This document shows positions 46,094 through 54,276 of a stretch of 64,000 nt of DNA, piece after piece. Location of the stretch: assembly GCF_030846775.1 (NCBI RefSeq), contig NZ_CP132910.1, positions 1,956,001 to 2,020,000 of the forward strand, read 5' to 3'. Made by a program: the position numbers and the translations under genes. Position 1 is the stretch's first letter. The number at the start of each line of letters is the position of its first letter. The stretch is from Geothrix sp. 21YS21S-2 (GTDB lineage: Bacteria; Acidobacteriota; Holophagae; Holophagales; Holophagaceae). The notes under the pieces are model-generated. The model searched no databases. It was not told the DNA's origin and saw nothing but the letters and a program-made list of their open reading frames with translations.

Positions 46094-47152
46094 ATGATGG
46101 ACGCCCCGCGCCACAATGCCCAGCCCCAGGATGAACCACTTGTCATGGGTCCCGCCTCCACCGCCATGATCCTGACCATGGCGTATTTCAGCCTTTTCAA
46201 CCACCCCTTGCGGGAGGACGAACTCCTCCGGTACTGCCACTTCTTCGCCATCAGCCCGGCCGCCTTCAGGGACACCCTCGGGGCCCTTCTGGACCAGGGA
46301 ATCCTCGTCAAGTCAGGGGCCCTGTTCCACCTTCGAGGCGATGACGCCCTCCCTGCGATCCGGGGGGAACGGGAGGCCCGGGCGGCCACCTGGCGGGTCC
46401 GGGTGGCCCGGTCGGCCTCCGTACTGGCCCGCCTGCCCTTCCTGCGGGGCCTGTTCCTGTCCGGCTCCCTCTCCAAGGGAACCCAGGACGAGCGAGGCGA
46501 TATCGATTTCCTCCTCGTGACGGCCGGGAACCGCCTCTGGACGACCCGCTTCTTCGCCAGCTTGCTTCTCAAGTCGATCCCCGAATCCGGCCGCCGCAAC
46601 TTCTGCATGAACTACTTCCTCCCCGAGGACCGGCTGGGCATCCCGGACCGCACCCTGTTCTCCGCCACGGAGGTGGCCTGCCTGAAGCCCCTGTGGAACA
46701 CCCCGGGCAGCGCCGCCTTCTTCAAGCAGAACAGCTGGTTCCGGGCGTTCTATCCGAACCTGGAACCCGCGGCCCCCCCGGAGGCGCCCCACCGCCCGCC
46801 GTTCCTTCAGCGCCTGCTGGAGTGGCCCCTGTCCGGACGGTTGGGGGATCGATTCGAGGCCTGGGCCACCCAATGGTTCATCCATCGCCTTTCCCATCAG
46901 CTGGCCACCCTCCCGCCGGATCGCTCACCCGAGGACTTCCGCATCGGTCCCTGGGAGTACAAGGGCCATACCAAGGGCTTCCACGGCCGGCTGCGGAAGG
47001 CCTGGCACGAGCGCCTGAACAGCCTGGAAGCAGCCTTCGGCGTCCAGCTGATCCGGTGGCCCTGGGGCCGGACCCCACGCCCGGGGCAGGCCCCGGCCGA
47101 AGGGTTCGCGAGGCTGCCCGTGCCCCTCAGGATCCGGCGCCACCAGCTATGA
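46094..47152 (+). CDS. Nucleotidyltransferase-fold protein with N-terminal winged helix
   Basis: About 352 residues. The N-terminal part (about 25-85) looks like a winged helix (TMAYFSLFNHPLREDELLRY...LLDQGILVKSGALFHLRG). It is followed by a nucleotidyltransferase signature GSLSKGTQDERGDIDFLLV, with the G-S and D-x-D pattern used to bind metal and nucleotide. The remainder is not assigned. The start is uncertain: ATG 46094 (chosen), GTG 46076 or ATG 46145; none has a clear ribosome site. Its 3' end overlaps the convergent methyltransferase gene by 26 bases. Substrate unknown. Confidence 0.7.
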   Translation: MMDAPRHNAQPQDEPLVMGPASTAMILTMAYFSLFNHPLREDELLRYCHFFAISPAAFRDTLGALLDQGILVKSGALFHLRGDDALPAIRGEREARAATWRVRVARSASVLARLPFLRGLFLSGSLSKGTQDERGDIDFLLVTAGNRLWTTRFFASLLLKSIPESGRRNFCMNYFLPEDRLGIPDRTLFSATEVACLKPLWNTPGSAAFFKQNSWFRAFYPNLEPAAPPEAPHRPPFLQRLLEWPLSGRLGDRFEAWATQWFIHRLSHQLATLPPDRSPEDFRIGPWEYKGHTKGFHGRLRKAWHERLNSLEAAFGVQLIRWPWGRTPRPGQAPAEGFARLPVPLRIRRHQL

Positions 47153-48044
47153 CGGTGAAGGTATCCCCCAGCCGGCCCCGCCCCAGCCAGCCCAGGACGG
47201 ACCGGGCCGCCAAGCGCGAGGCCCGGCCCAGGTTGCCGGGGAGGGGGCATGCTGAATTCATGGATCCGTCCACGATCCAATCGGGCGTCTCGCCGGCCGT
47301 GGCCTGGATCCGGTAGCCCGTTTCGACGAGAAGGGCTTCCAGGCTTCCCGGCGTGTAGTGGACCAGATGCCGGGGCAGGCCGAGGCCGCGCCAGTGGCGC
47401 CCGAAGAGCCTGGCTCCAAGGCCTTCGATGTTCGAGAGACCGATGGCCAGGATGCCCCCGGGCGCCAGCGAAGGGCGGATCTTCTCAAGCAGTTCCCGCG
47501 GGTGGTAGGAAAGCTGGAACATCCCCCAGAGGGTGACGGCATCGAAGGGGCCCGGCGGGAACGGTTCCCGGTCCGCGTCCAGCACCCTGCAGCCCGGGAG
47601 GCCAAGGTGCGTCCTCGCATAGGCCACGACTCCCGGCTCGATGTCGACGCCCTCCACGTCCCAGCCCCGTTCCCGCATGGCCGCGAGGAAGAGGCCATCG
47701 CCCATCCCCAGGTCCAGGACGCGTCCCGGCGCCGGATGGACCCCGGTGACGAGCTCGATCCGGCGGAGGAAGGCGGCCGTCTCCCGGGGGGAGGGCGGGC
47801 CCGCGGCCTTCCGGGCCCGCTCGTAGAAGGGGTAGGCCCCTTCGAAGGCCAGGTGCTTGGTGGCCTCGGAGAACCGGGGGCTGGTGTACCTGGCCCGGCA
47901 CCGGGCGCAGCGCATCACGCAGAACCGCTGCTCCCGGGCGGGTCCGTCCGGAATCCAGTCGTCCCCCGCCAGCAGGAGGGCCCGCGCCTCCGTCGCCCCG
48001 CAGATGGGGCAGGACGGATGCTCGAGGGCATCCTCAATGGCCAT
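47127..48044 (-). CDS. SAM-dependent methyltransferase with N-terminal zinc-ribbon-like motif
   Basis: 305 residues. An N-terminal four-Cys pattern (CPIC at about 12-15 and CARC at about 46-49) precedes a class I methyltransferase domain with VLDLGMGDGLFLAAMRERGWDVEGVDIEPG (about 107-140). The C-terminal third is unassigned. Such proteins commonly methylate sugars or other small molecules in cell-surface or secondary pathways; no target can be named. Its ATG overlaps the 3' end of the fructose-bisphosphatase gene by 11 bases, so the two are coupled. Confidence 0.85.
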   Translation of the reverse strand: MAIEDALEHPSCPICGATEARALLLAGDDWIPDGPAREQRFCVMRCARCRARYTSPRFSEATKHLAFEGAYPFYERARKAAGPPSPRETAAFLRRIELVTGVHPAPGRVLDLGMGDGLFLAAMRERGWDVEGVDIEPGVVAYARTHLGLPGCRVLDADREPFPPGPFDAVTLWGMFQLSYHPRELLEKIRPSLAPGGILAIGLSNIEGLGARLFGRHWRGLGLPRHLVHYTPGSLEALLVETGYRIQATAGETPDWIVDGSMNSACPLPGNLGRASRLAARSVLGWLGRGRLGDTFTVIAGGAGS

Positions 48045-49131
48045 GGATCCCCAGCCCCTTCAGGAAATCCTCCCGCATGGGCGTGCCCTTGCGGTCCAGC
48101 TGGTGGATGGCCTGGATGTGGCGCACGGTGCCGCTTCGGGCCCGCATGAGGATCGAGTGGGTCTCGGCCTGGTGGCCGATGAGCTTGACGCCGGGCAGCA
48201 GGGAGCTGTCCGTGATCCCGGTGGCGCAGAACAGGGCGCTGTCGCCCACCACCAGGTCCCGTACGTGGAAGACGCGCCGCAGCTCGGCCGCGGGCACCTG
48301 GGCGCTCACCTCGGCCAGGTGCTCGGGGTGGCGGGCAGGGTCGAACCACATGCGCAGCTGGATGTCTCCGCCCAGGCACTTGAGGGCCGCCGCGGCCAGG
48401 ACGCCCTCCGGCGAGCCGCCCATCCCGATGTAGAGGTCCACGCCCGACAGGGGCAGCGAAGGCGCCACCGCCGCGGTGATGTCGCCGTCGGAGATGAGCC
48501 GCAGGGCCGAGCCGGCCTTCCGCACCTGGTGGATGATGTCGTCATGCCGGGGGCGGTCCATGGTGACCACCACCAGTTCGCTCACCCGCTTGCCCAGGGC
48601 CTCGGCCACGAAGCCCAGCACCTCGCTCAAGGGCTGGTCCAGGAAGGAGGGGCGCGGGTGCAGGTCCAGGGCCGCCTTCACGGCCGGGCCGTAGGCGATC
48701 TTGTGGCTGTAGAAGCTGGGTAGGTTGCGCAGGGCGTGCGTCGCCCCGTCGGCCACCTGGGCCGCCGCGATCACCGAGATGCTGTTGGGCAGCCCCTTGG
48801 CGATGTTGGTCGTGCCGTCGATGGGGTCCAGGGCGATGTCGAAGCGGGGGGCGCCGGGCCGCCAGGTGCCCAGCTTTTCGCCCACGAAGATGCCCGGGGC
48901 CTGATCCTTGATCCCCTCCCCGATGACCACCTCGCCCTGGATGTCCAGCTGGTCCAAGACCCCTGCGATGGCGGCGCACGCCACCGCGTCCGCCTTCTCC
49001 TTCTCGCCCCGCCCCGACCAGCGGATGGCCTGCAGGGCCGCGTTTTCCGTAGCCCGCACGAACTCGAACTCGAGGATCCGCTCGCGATCGTAGGGGCTTC
49101 CGTCGGGGATGGGAGAAGGGACAAATGCCAT
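48034..49131 (-). CDS. glpX: Fructose-1,6-bisphosphatase class II
   Basis: 365-residue Mg/Mn-dependent phosphatase of gluconeogenesis (some homologues also act on sedoheptulose bisphosphate). Signatures: GEVVIGEGIKDQAPGIFVGEKLG, ALDPIDGTTNIAKGLPNSISVIA, MDRPRHDDII and GMGGSPEGVLAAAALKCLGG. The ATG at 49131 gives the normal N-terminus; the frame continues upstream for 14 codons without a homologous start. Confidence 0.93.
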   Translation of the reverse strand: MAFVPSPIPDGSPYDRERILEFEFVRATENAALQAIRWSGRGEKEKADAVACAAIAGVLDQLDIQGEVVIGEGIKDQAPGIFVGEKLGTWRPGAPRFDIALDPIDGTTNIAKGLPNSISVIAAAQVADGATHALRNLPSFYSHKIAYGPAVKAALDLHPRPSFLDQPLSEVLGFVAEALGKRVSELVVVTMDRPRHDDIIHQVRKAGSALRLISDGDITAAVAPSLPLSGVDLYIGMGGSPEGVLAAAALKCLGGDIQLRMWFDPARHPEHLAEVSAQVPAAELRRVFHVRDLVVGDSALFCATGITDSSLLPGVKLIGHQAETHSILMRARSGTVRHIQAIHQLDRKGTPMREDFLKGLGIHGH

Positions 49132-49247
49132 GAGGACACCTTTTGGGCGATGGGCCCACAAGGCAAGGTACAACGGAACCGCCCCCGGGTCCGGCCGGGG
49201 GCGGAAAAGAATTCGGTCAGAGCCGGCCGATTTGGATTAAACGTTAA

Positions 49248-51002
49248 TTACTTTCGCTCCGGCTGGCGCTTCGCGAAACCCGCCGCGGTCTCGCCGGCGA
49301 TGCGCCCGAACGTGATCGTCTGGGAGATGCTGTTGCCCCCCAGCCGATTGGCGCCGTGCACGCCGCCGGTGACTTCGCCCGCGGCGAAGAAGCCCGGGAT
49401 GGCCTTGCCGTCCTTGGCCAGCACCCGCGTGGCCGTGTCCACCGCCAGGCCGCCCATGGTGTAGTGGATGCCGGGGTTCACCTCGATGGCGTAGAACTTC
49501 GGGGTGCGCAGGGCCCTGGGCAGGTCGGGGCGCTTGAAGAGCGGATCGAGCTTGGCGTCCACCGCCGCGTTGTAGGCGTCCAGGGTGGCCCGGAGGGCCG
49601 CACCGGGAAGGCCCAGCACCCGGGCCAGGTCCTCGGGCGTGGCGCCCTCCTTGACCAGCTTCAGGTGGAAGTAGCCGTCGATCTGCTTGAGGCTCTGCCG
49701 GACGCCCTCGTCGAAGAGGAGGAAGGCGGACTTGCCCTCCTGGTGCAGGATGGCCTGGGACACGGCGTCCCGGGTGCCGATCTCGTTGAAGAAGCGCTCG
49801 CCCTGGCGGTTCACCAGGATGGCGCCGTTGCCCCGCACGGCCTCGGTGATGAGGATGCGGCTGCCCTTGGCGACACTGGGGTGGATCTGGATCTGCTCCA
49901 GGTCCCGCAGCTTGCCGCCCCTGGCTTCGCCCAGGTCCAGGCCGTCGCCGGTGGCGCCGGGCTGGTTGGAGCTGGCCATGCCCTCGAGGGAGGGCTGGTA
50001 GCGCGCCACCCGCGCGGGGTTGGCCGAGAAGCCGCCCGAAGCCATCACGACGGATTTCGCGAGGATCCGGTACGTCCCGCGGTGGAGGCCGCAGACTTCG
50101 ACCCCGGTGACGGCCCCGTCCCTGCCCTCCAGGAGCTTGACGACCCGGGAGTTCACGCGCACGTCCAGCTTGCGCGAGGCCGCGTTGCGCCGGAGCACGT
50201 CCACCAGGTGGGCGCCCACGGGCAGGCCCCCCGTGGGCCGGTGGGCGCGGCTGACGCTGGCCCCGCCCAGGCGGCCCACGTCCGAGAGATCGGCCCCGAG
50301 ACCTTCCATGTAGTCGACCGAGGCCGCGGAGCCCCGGGCCAGGATCTCCACCAGGGCGGGCTCGGCCAGGAACTTGCCGCCCTTGAGGGTGTCCTCCCGC
50401 ATGAGTTCGACGCTGTCCTTGATCCCCTTGCGGGCCTGGGCCTTCGTGCCGGCGGCGTTCATGCCGCCCTCGGCCAGCATGGAGTTGCCGCCGGTGAGGG
50501 GCTGCTTCTCCAGGACGATGACCCGGGCCCCGGCGTCGTGGGCGGTGATGGCCGCCACCATGCCCGCTGCGCCGCTGCCCACCACCACGACGTCCGCGCG
50601 GTCCACGCGCCTGTCCCTGCGGGCCGGATCGGGCCGGGGCTTCCAGGCCGCGTCGGTCCCGCCGGGCATCTTCATGTCGAAATCGTGGCAGCTCAGGCAG
50701 TAGGACCGGGAGGCCTCGTGGCCCCGGTGGCAGATGGTGCAGCTGGTCGCGCCCAGGTGGGAGGCGTGGGGGTTGAGGGGATCGGCGGCGCCCTTGGCCA
50801 TGGCCTTGAGGTCGCCGTGGCAGCGCACGCAGGCGAGGTTCGGGGCCTGCTCGTTGTCGTCCACCCGCGCCTTGCCCTTGCCGTGGCAGTCCGCGCAGGC
50901 CACGCCCTTGTCCGCGTGGAGCCGGGCCAGGGGGGCCGGCGCCGCCAGGGCCGCCGCGGCCACGGCCATGCCGGCCAGGAATTTCCGGATCTCTCGGTGC
51001 AT
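49248..51002 (-). CDS. Tetraheme flavocytochrome c, fumarate-reductase-like
   Basis: 584 residues, exported (signal peptide about 1-30). Four CxxCH heme sites (36-40, 58-62, 88-92, 102-106) precede a flavoprotein domain with VVVGSGAAGMVAA (about 138-150), the GGNSMLAEGGMNAAGT loop, and TEAVRGNGAILVNRQGERFFNE and GGVHGANRLGGNSISQTITFG at the C-terminus. This is the layout of Shewanella FccA/IfcA-type soluble periplasmic fumarate reductases, whose hemes pass electrons from the quinol pool via a CymA-like protein. No such electron donor is adjacent. Fumarate is the likely but not proven acceptor. The two-component system next to it should regulate it. Confidence 0.9.
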   Translation of the reverse strand: MHREIRKFLAGMAVAAAALAAPAPLARLHADKGVACADCHGKGKARVDDNEQAPNLACVRCHGDLKAMAKGAADPLNPHASHLGATSCTICHRGHEASRSYCLSCHDFDMKMPGGTDAAWKPRPDPARRDRRVDRADVVVVGSGAAGMVAAITAHDAGARVIVLEKQPLTGGNSMLAEGGMNAAGTKAQARKGIKDSVELMREDTLKGGKFLAEPALVEILARGSAASVDYMEGLGADLSDVGRLGGASVSRAHRPTGGLPVGAHLVDVLRRNAASRKLDVRVNSRVVKLLEGRDGAVTGVEVCGLHRGTYRILAKSVVMASGGFSANPARVARYQPSLEGMASSNQPGATGDGLDLGEARGGKLRDLEQIQIHPSVAKGSRILITEAVRGNGAILVNRQGERFFNEIGTRDAVSQAILHQEGKSAFLLFDEGVRQSLKQIDGYFHLKLVKEGATPEDLARVLGLPGAALRATLDAYNAAVDAKLDPLFKRPDLPRALRTPKFYAIEVNPGIHYTMGGLAVDTATRVLAKDGKAIPGFFAAGEVTGGVHGANRLGGNSISQTITFGRIAGETAAGFAKRQPERK

Positions 51003-51020
51003 GCTGCCTCCAACCCTTAA

Positions 51021-51098
51021 ATCGATATTTTTTTATCGATCTCAACCCCATGATTGCGGGGCGCCCCTCCGGGTGGAAGCTATTGAAAGTATTTTCAA
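51021..51098. promoter_or_regulatory. Control region upstream of the flavocytochrome gene
   Basis: The 105-base gap between the flavocytochrome start and the response regulator stop is AT-rich. It contains ATCGATA-N6-TATCGAT (51021-51040) and TTGAAA-GTAT-TTTCAA (51083-51098). The second is a 16-base dyad and could bind the adjacent response regulator; the first lies close to the start. A TTGAGA sequence with 17-bp spacing to ATTTAA is a weak promoter candidate on the minus strand. Confidence 0.4.
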
Positions 51099-51107
51099 GT
51101 TTTATAA

Positions 51108-51812
51108 CTAAAGAAAGGGGCGGACGGCCTCTCCGCCCCCGGCCTGCAGCTGGTAGAGGTGCAGGGGCCGCCCGATGGCGCCGTAGGCCGAGCCCCGGCG
51201 CAGCACCTGGATCGTGCAGAGGAACTCCAGGTACTTCCGCACGGAGACCCGGCTGAGCCCCACCCGCCGGGCCAGGTCCTCGCACGTGAAGCTCCGCTCC
51301 CCCTGCGCAAGGGGCCCCAGGGCCTCCCACACGCTGCCGAGGGTTCCGCGGTCCAGGCCCTTGGGCAGGTCCGGGGCCGCCGCGGACCGCGCGAAGACCC
51401 GGTCCAGCTCGTCCTGGCTGGCGGGGCGGTCCAGGCTCATCATCCGGTGCGTCTGGGCGTAGTGCTCCAGGGCCTGCCGCATGCGCTCGAACTCGAAGGG
51501 CTTGATGAGGTAGTCCATGGCCCCCAGTTTCAGGGCCCGGGAGATGGTGCGGGTGTCCCTCGCGGCCGTGACGAAGATGACGTCCACCGCCAGGTCCGAG
51601 GCCCGGATGGCGGCCAGCAGGTCCAGCCCGTCCGGGCCCGGCATGCCGATGTCCAGGAGCACCAGGTCGATCCGGCGGGTCCGCAGCGCCTCCAGGGCGG
51701 CCGCGCCGTCCCGGGCGCTGGCCGCGGTGCGGAAGCCCGGCACCCGGTCCACGTAGAGGCGGTTGACCTCGGCCACCATGGGATCGTCCTCGACCAGCAG
51801 CACCTGGATCAT
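51108..51812 (-). CDS. Response regulator, DcuR/CitB-like
   Basis: 234 residues. Receiver domain with acidic pocket Glu8-Asp9-Asp10, phosphoacceptor Asp54 (LVLLDIGMPG) and Lys104 (YLIKPF). The C-terminal part (about 155-225) has a helix-turn-helix (CEDLARRVGLSRVSVRKYLEFL), typical of the CitB/DcuR family that controls C4-dicarboxylate and citrate metabolism. It overlaps the sensor kinase gene by four bases. Confidence 0.92.
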   Translation of the reverse strand: MIQVLLVEDDPMVAEVNRLYVDRVPGFRTAASARDGAAALEALRTRRIDLVLLDIGMPGPDGLDLLAAIRASDLAVDVIFVTAARDTRTISRALKLGAMDYLIKPFEFERMRQALEHYAQTHRMMSLDRPASQDELDRVFARSAAAPDLPKGLDRGTLGSVWEALGPLAQGERSFTCEDLARRVGLSRVSVRKYLEFLCTIQVLRRGSAYGAIGRPLHLYQLQAGGGEAVRPFL

Positions 51813-53086
51813 GGCTGAACCTCCTCGGGGAAGGGGATCACGGCCCGGAAACGGGCGCCGCCCCCTTCGCGGCCGGACGCGGCGAGGGTGCCCCCGAGGG
51901 CCTCCACCCGCTGGCGGACATGGTGCAGGCCGTAGCCCCGGTCGGCGCCCTTGGTGGAGAAGCCCTTGGCGAACACGGGCCCCGGGGGCAGCCCCGGTCC
52001 GCGGTCCTCCACCTGGATGGCCAGGCTGCCCTCCTCCGACCGCAGGGAGACGTCGATGTCGCCTCCCGCGCCCATGGCCTCCACCGCGTTCTCCAGGAAA
52101 TTGCCCAGGATCGTGATGACGTCGTGGACGCTAGCGGGCGCCCCCGGCGACGGCACGCTGGAGTCCGGCGACAGGACCACCCGCAGGCCCTTCTCCCGGG
52201 CCGAGGCGGTCCGGGCCAGGAGGAAGCCCGCGATCACCGGGTCCTTCACGGCCCTCACGACGCCGCCCACGTCGCCGTCCGCGGTACGGGCGAGGTCCGC
52301 GAGGTAGTCCGCGAGGCGCTCCATCTCCCCCAGGCGCGCCAGCCCCAGGATCACGTGGAGCCTGTTCATGAACTCGTGGGTCTGGCCCCGCAGCGCGTCG
52401 GCGTAGAGCTTCACGCCCGCCAGTTGCTCCTGGAGGGCGGCGGCGATCTCCACCGGCTCCATGCCCAGGAGGTTGCGCTTGATGCGGGAGGCCACCGCGA
52501 ACGCCCCCAGGACCCCCGTGGCCAGGCCCAGGAGCAGGCCTCCCAGGACCATCCGGCGCACCACCAGGAGGTGGTGGTCGATGCCGGTCATGAGCACGCC
52601 CACCGCCACCGCCCCTACCTGCCCACCGTCCCGGCCGTAGACCGGCATGAACACCCGCAGGGCCGTCCCCAGGGTGCCCCGGGCCACCGAGGTGTAGGTG
52701 CGGCCCAGGAACACCTCCCGGTCGTCCCCGCCCTGGAAGCGGTCCCCGATGAGGGAAGGGTTGGGGTGGGTGATGCGCTTGCCGGCCAGGTCCAGGACCA
52801 CCACGTAGTCCACGCCCGAGGCCAGGCGCAGCCGCTCCGCCGAGGCCTGGGCCCCGGAACGCCTCCCGGACAGGGTCTCCACCACCTCCTCGTCCCGGGC
52901 CGCCAGGCTCGCCACCACCGCGGCCTTGTCCGCCAGCAGGGCACGGGTGTGCCGCTCCATCTGCCAGCTCACCAGGAGCCCGGTGACCAGGAGGGCCGGG
53001 ACGAGGGTGGCGCAGACCAGGAGCAGGATCCGGGTGCGGAGGCTGGGGACGGGGAAGATTCTCATCGGGGCCATTATCCCTTGCAT
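51809..53086 (-). CDS. Sensor histidine kinase, DcuS/CitA-like, lacking the cytoplasmic PAS domain
   Basis: 425 residues. Membrane helix about 19-40, a periplasmic Cache/PAS-fold domain (about 45-175, with VDYVVVLDLAGKRITHPNPSLIGDRFQGG and FMPVYGRDGGQVGAVAVGVL), a second helix about 178-200, then the linker NLLGMEPVEIAAALQEQ that in the family leads into a second PAS. Here it runs straight into the phosphorylation box with His237 (ALRGQTHEFMNRLHVILGL), so the inner PAS is missing. The HATPase domain is complete (NFLENAVEAM, DRGPGLPP, GYGLHHVRQRVE). Start is uncertain: ATG 53086 has its AGGAG adjacent, so ATG 53074 or 53065 may be real. It begins 20 bases from the divergent acetate kinase gene. 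Confidence 0.9.
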   Translation of the reverse strand: MQGIMAPMRIFPVPSLRTRILLLVCATLVPALLVTGLLVSWQMERHTRALLADKAAVVASLAARDEEVVETLSGRRSGAQASAERLRLASGVDYVVVLDLAGKRITHPNPSLIGDRFQGGDDREVFLGRTYTSVARGTLGTALRVFMPVYGRDGGQVGAVAVGVLMTGIDHHLLVVRRMVLGGLLLGLATGVLGAFAVASRIKRNLLGMEPVEIAAALQEQLAGVKLYADALRGQTHEFMNRLHVILGLARLGEMERLADYLADLARTADGDVGGVVRAVKDPVIAGFLLARTASAREKGLRVVLSPDSSVPSPGAPASVHDVITILGNFLENAVEAMGAGGDIDVSLRSEEGSLAIQVEDRGPGLPPGPVFAKGFSTKGADRGYGLHHVRQRVEALGGTLAASGREGGGARFRAVIPFPEEVQP

Positions 53087-53106
53087 CTCCTGCTATTGTT
53101 TGTCCC

Positions 53107-54276
53107 ATGTTCGTCCTCGTCCTGAACGCCGGCTCCTCCAGTCTCAAGTTCAACCTCTTCGACATGGCGAAGGAGGTCTCCATCGCCGACGGCATGGCCG
53201 AGCGCATCGGGCTGGCGGAAGCCAACCTGGAGTGCAACCTCGCCGGCGACAAGCGCAAGGAGGCCCTGCCCCTGCCCACGCACCGGGAGGCCCTGGAGGC
53301 CATCCTGGAGCGCCTGCGCGCCGCGGTGCTCCACGATACGCCCATCCACGCGGTGGGCCACCGGGTGGTGCACGGCGGGCCCAAGTACGGGGACTCGGTC
53401 CTGGTGACCGAGGAGGTCGTGAGCGACATCGAGCATTTCGCCCTCTACGCGCCCCTGCACAACCCCGCCAACGCCCTGGGCATCCGCACCGCCATGGAGG
53501 CCTTCCCGGACGTCCCCCACGTGGCCGTCTTCGACACGGCCTTCCACCACGACATCCCCGACTTCGCCCGCATCTACGGCATCCCGTACGACCTCAGCCA
53601 GAAGTACGGCATCCGGCGCTACGGCTTCCACGGCACCAGCCACGCCTTCGTGGCCGCGCGCACCGCCCTGCTCCTGTGCCGCCCCCTGCGCTCCCTGAAG
53701 ATCATCACCTGCCACATCGGCAACGGCACGAGCATCTGCGCCGTGCTCAACGGCAAGAGCATGGACACCTCCATGGGCATGACGCCGCTGCAGGGCGTGA
53801 TCATGGGCACCCGCTGCGGCACCATCGACCCCAGCGTGGTCGAGATGCTCATGGAGTACGAGAACCTCGACTACAAGGCCATCACCGATCTTCTCAACAA
53901 GAAGTCCGGACTCCTGGGCATTTCAGGCGTCTCCTCCGACTTCCGGGAGATCGAACAGGCCGCCAACCAGGGCAACGAGCGGGCCCGCCTGGCCCGGGAC
54001 CTCCTCACCTACAACGTGCGCCAGTTCATCGGCTCCTACGCCACGGTCCTGGACGGCGTCGACGCCATCACCTTCACCGCCGGCATCGGCACCCACAGCA
54101 CCTTCGTCCGGGCCAAGGTCTGCAGCAAGCTCACGTTCCTGGGCGTCAAGCTGGACCCCGAGGCCAACGAGCACGGCAAGGGCGAGCGGATCATCAGCAC
54201 GCCGGATTCCAAGGTGGTGGTGACCGTCGTGCCCACGAACGAGGAACTGATGATCGCAAGGGAAGCGGTGCGCTAG
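53107..54276 (+). CDS. ackA: Acetate kinase
   Basis: 389-residue enzyme converting acetyl phosphate and ADP to acetate and ATP, the substrate-level energy step of fermentation. Signatures: MFVLVLNAGSSSLKFNLF, HAVGHRVVHGG, VFDTAFHHDIPD, RRYGFHGTSHAFVA and FTAGIGTHS. The start is fixed by homology, yet no ribosome site is visible in the 20 bases shared with the divergent sensor kinase, so the mRNA may be leaderless. The stop TAG shares CTAG with the stop of the convergent sigma-54 activator. No phosphotransacetylase is in the window. Confidence 0.94.
   Translation: MFVLVLNAGSSSLKFNLFDMAKEVSIADGMAERIGLAEANLECNLAGDKRKEALPLPTHREALEAILERLRAAVLHDTPIHAVGHRVVHGGPKYGDSVLVTEEVVSDIEHFALYAPLHNPANALGIRTAMEAFPDVPHVAVFDTAFHHDIPDFARIYGIPYDLSQKYGIRRYGFHGTSHAFVAARTALLLCRPLRSLKIITCHIGNGTSICAVLNGKSMDTSMGMTPLQGVIMGTRCGTIDPSVVEMLMEYENLDYKAITDLLNKKSGLLGISGVSSDFREIEQAANQGNERARLARDLLTYNVRQFIGSYATVLDGVDAITFTAGIGTHSTFVRAKVCSKLTFLGVKLDPEANEHGKGERIISTPDSKVVVTVVPTNEELMIAREAVR

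Noticed and set aside
53107-54276. Acetate kinase as part of an operon with phosphotransacetylase
   Set aside because: The only downstream gene is convergent, and no phosphotransacetylase is in the window; the gene stands alone.
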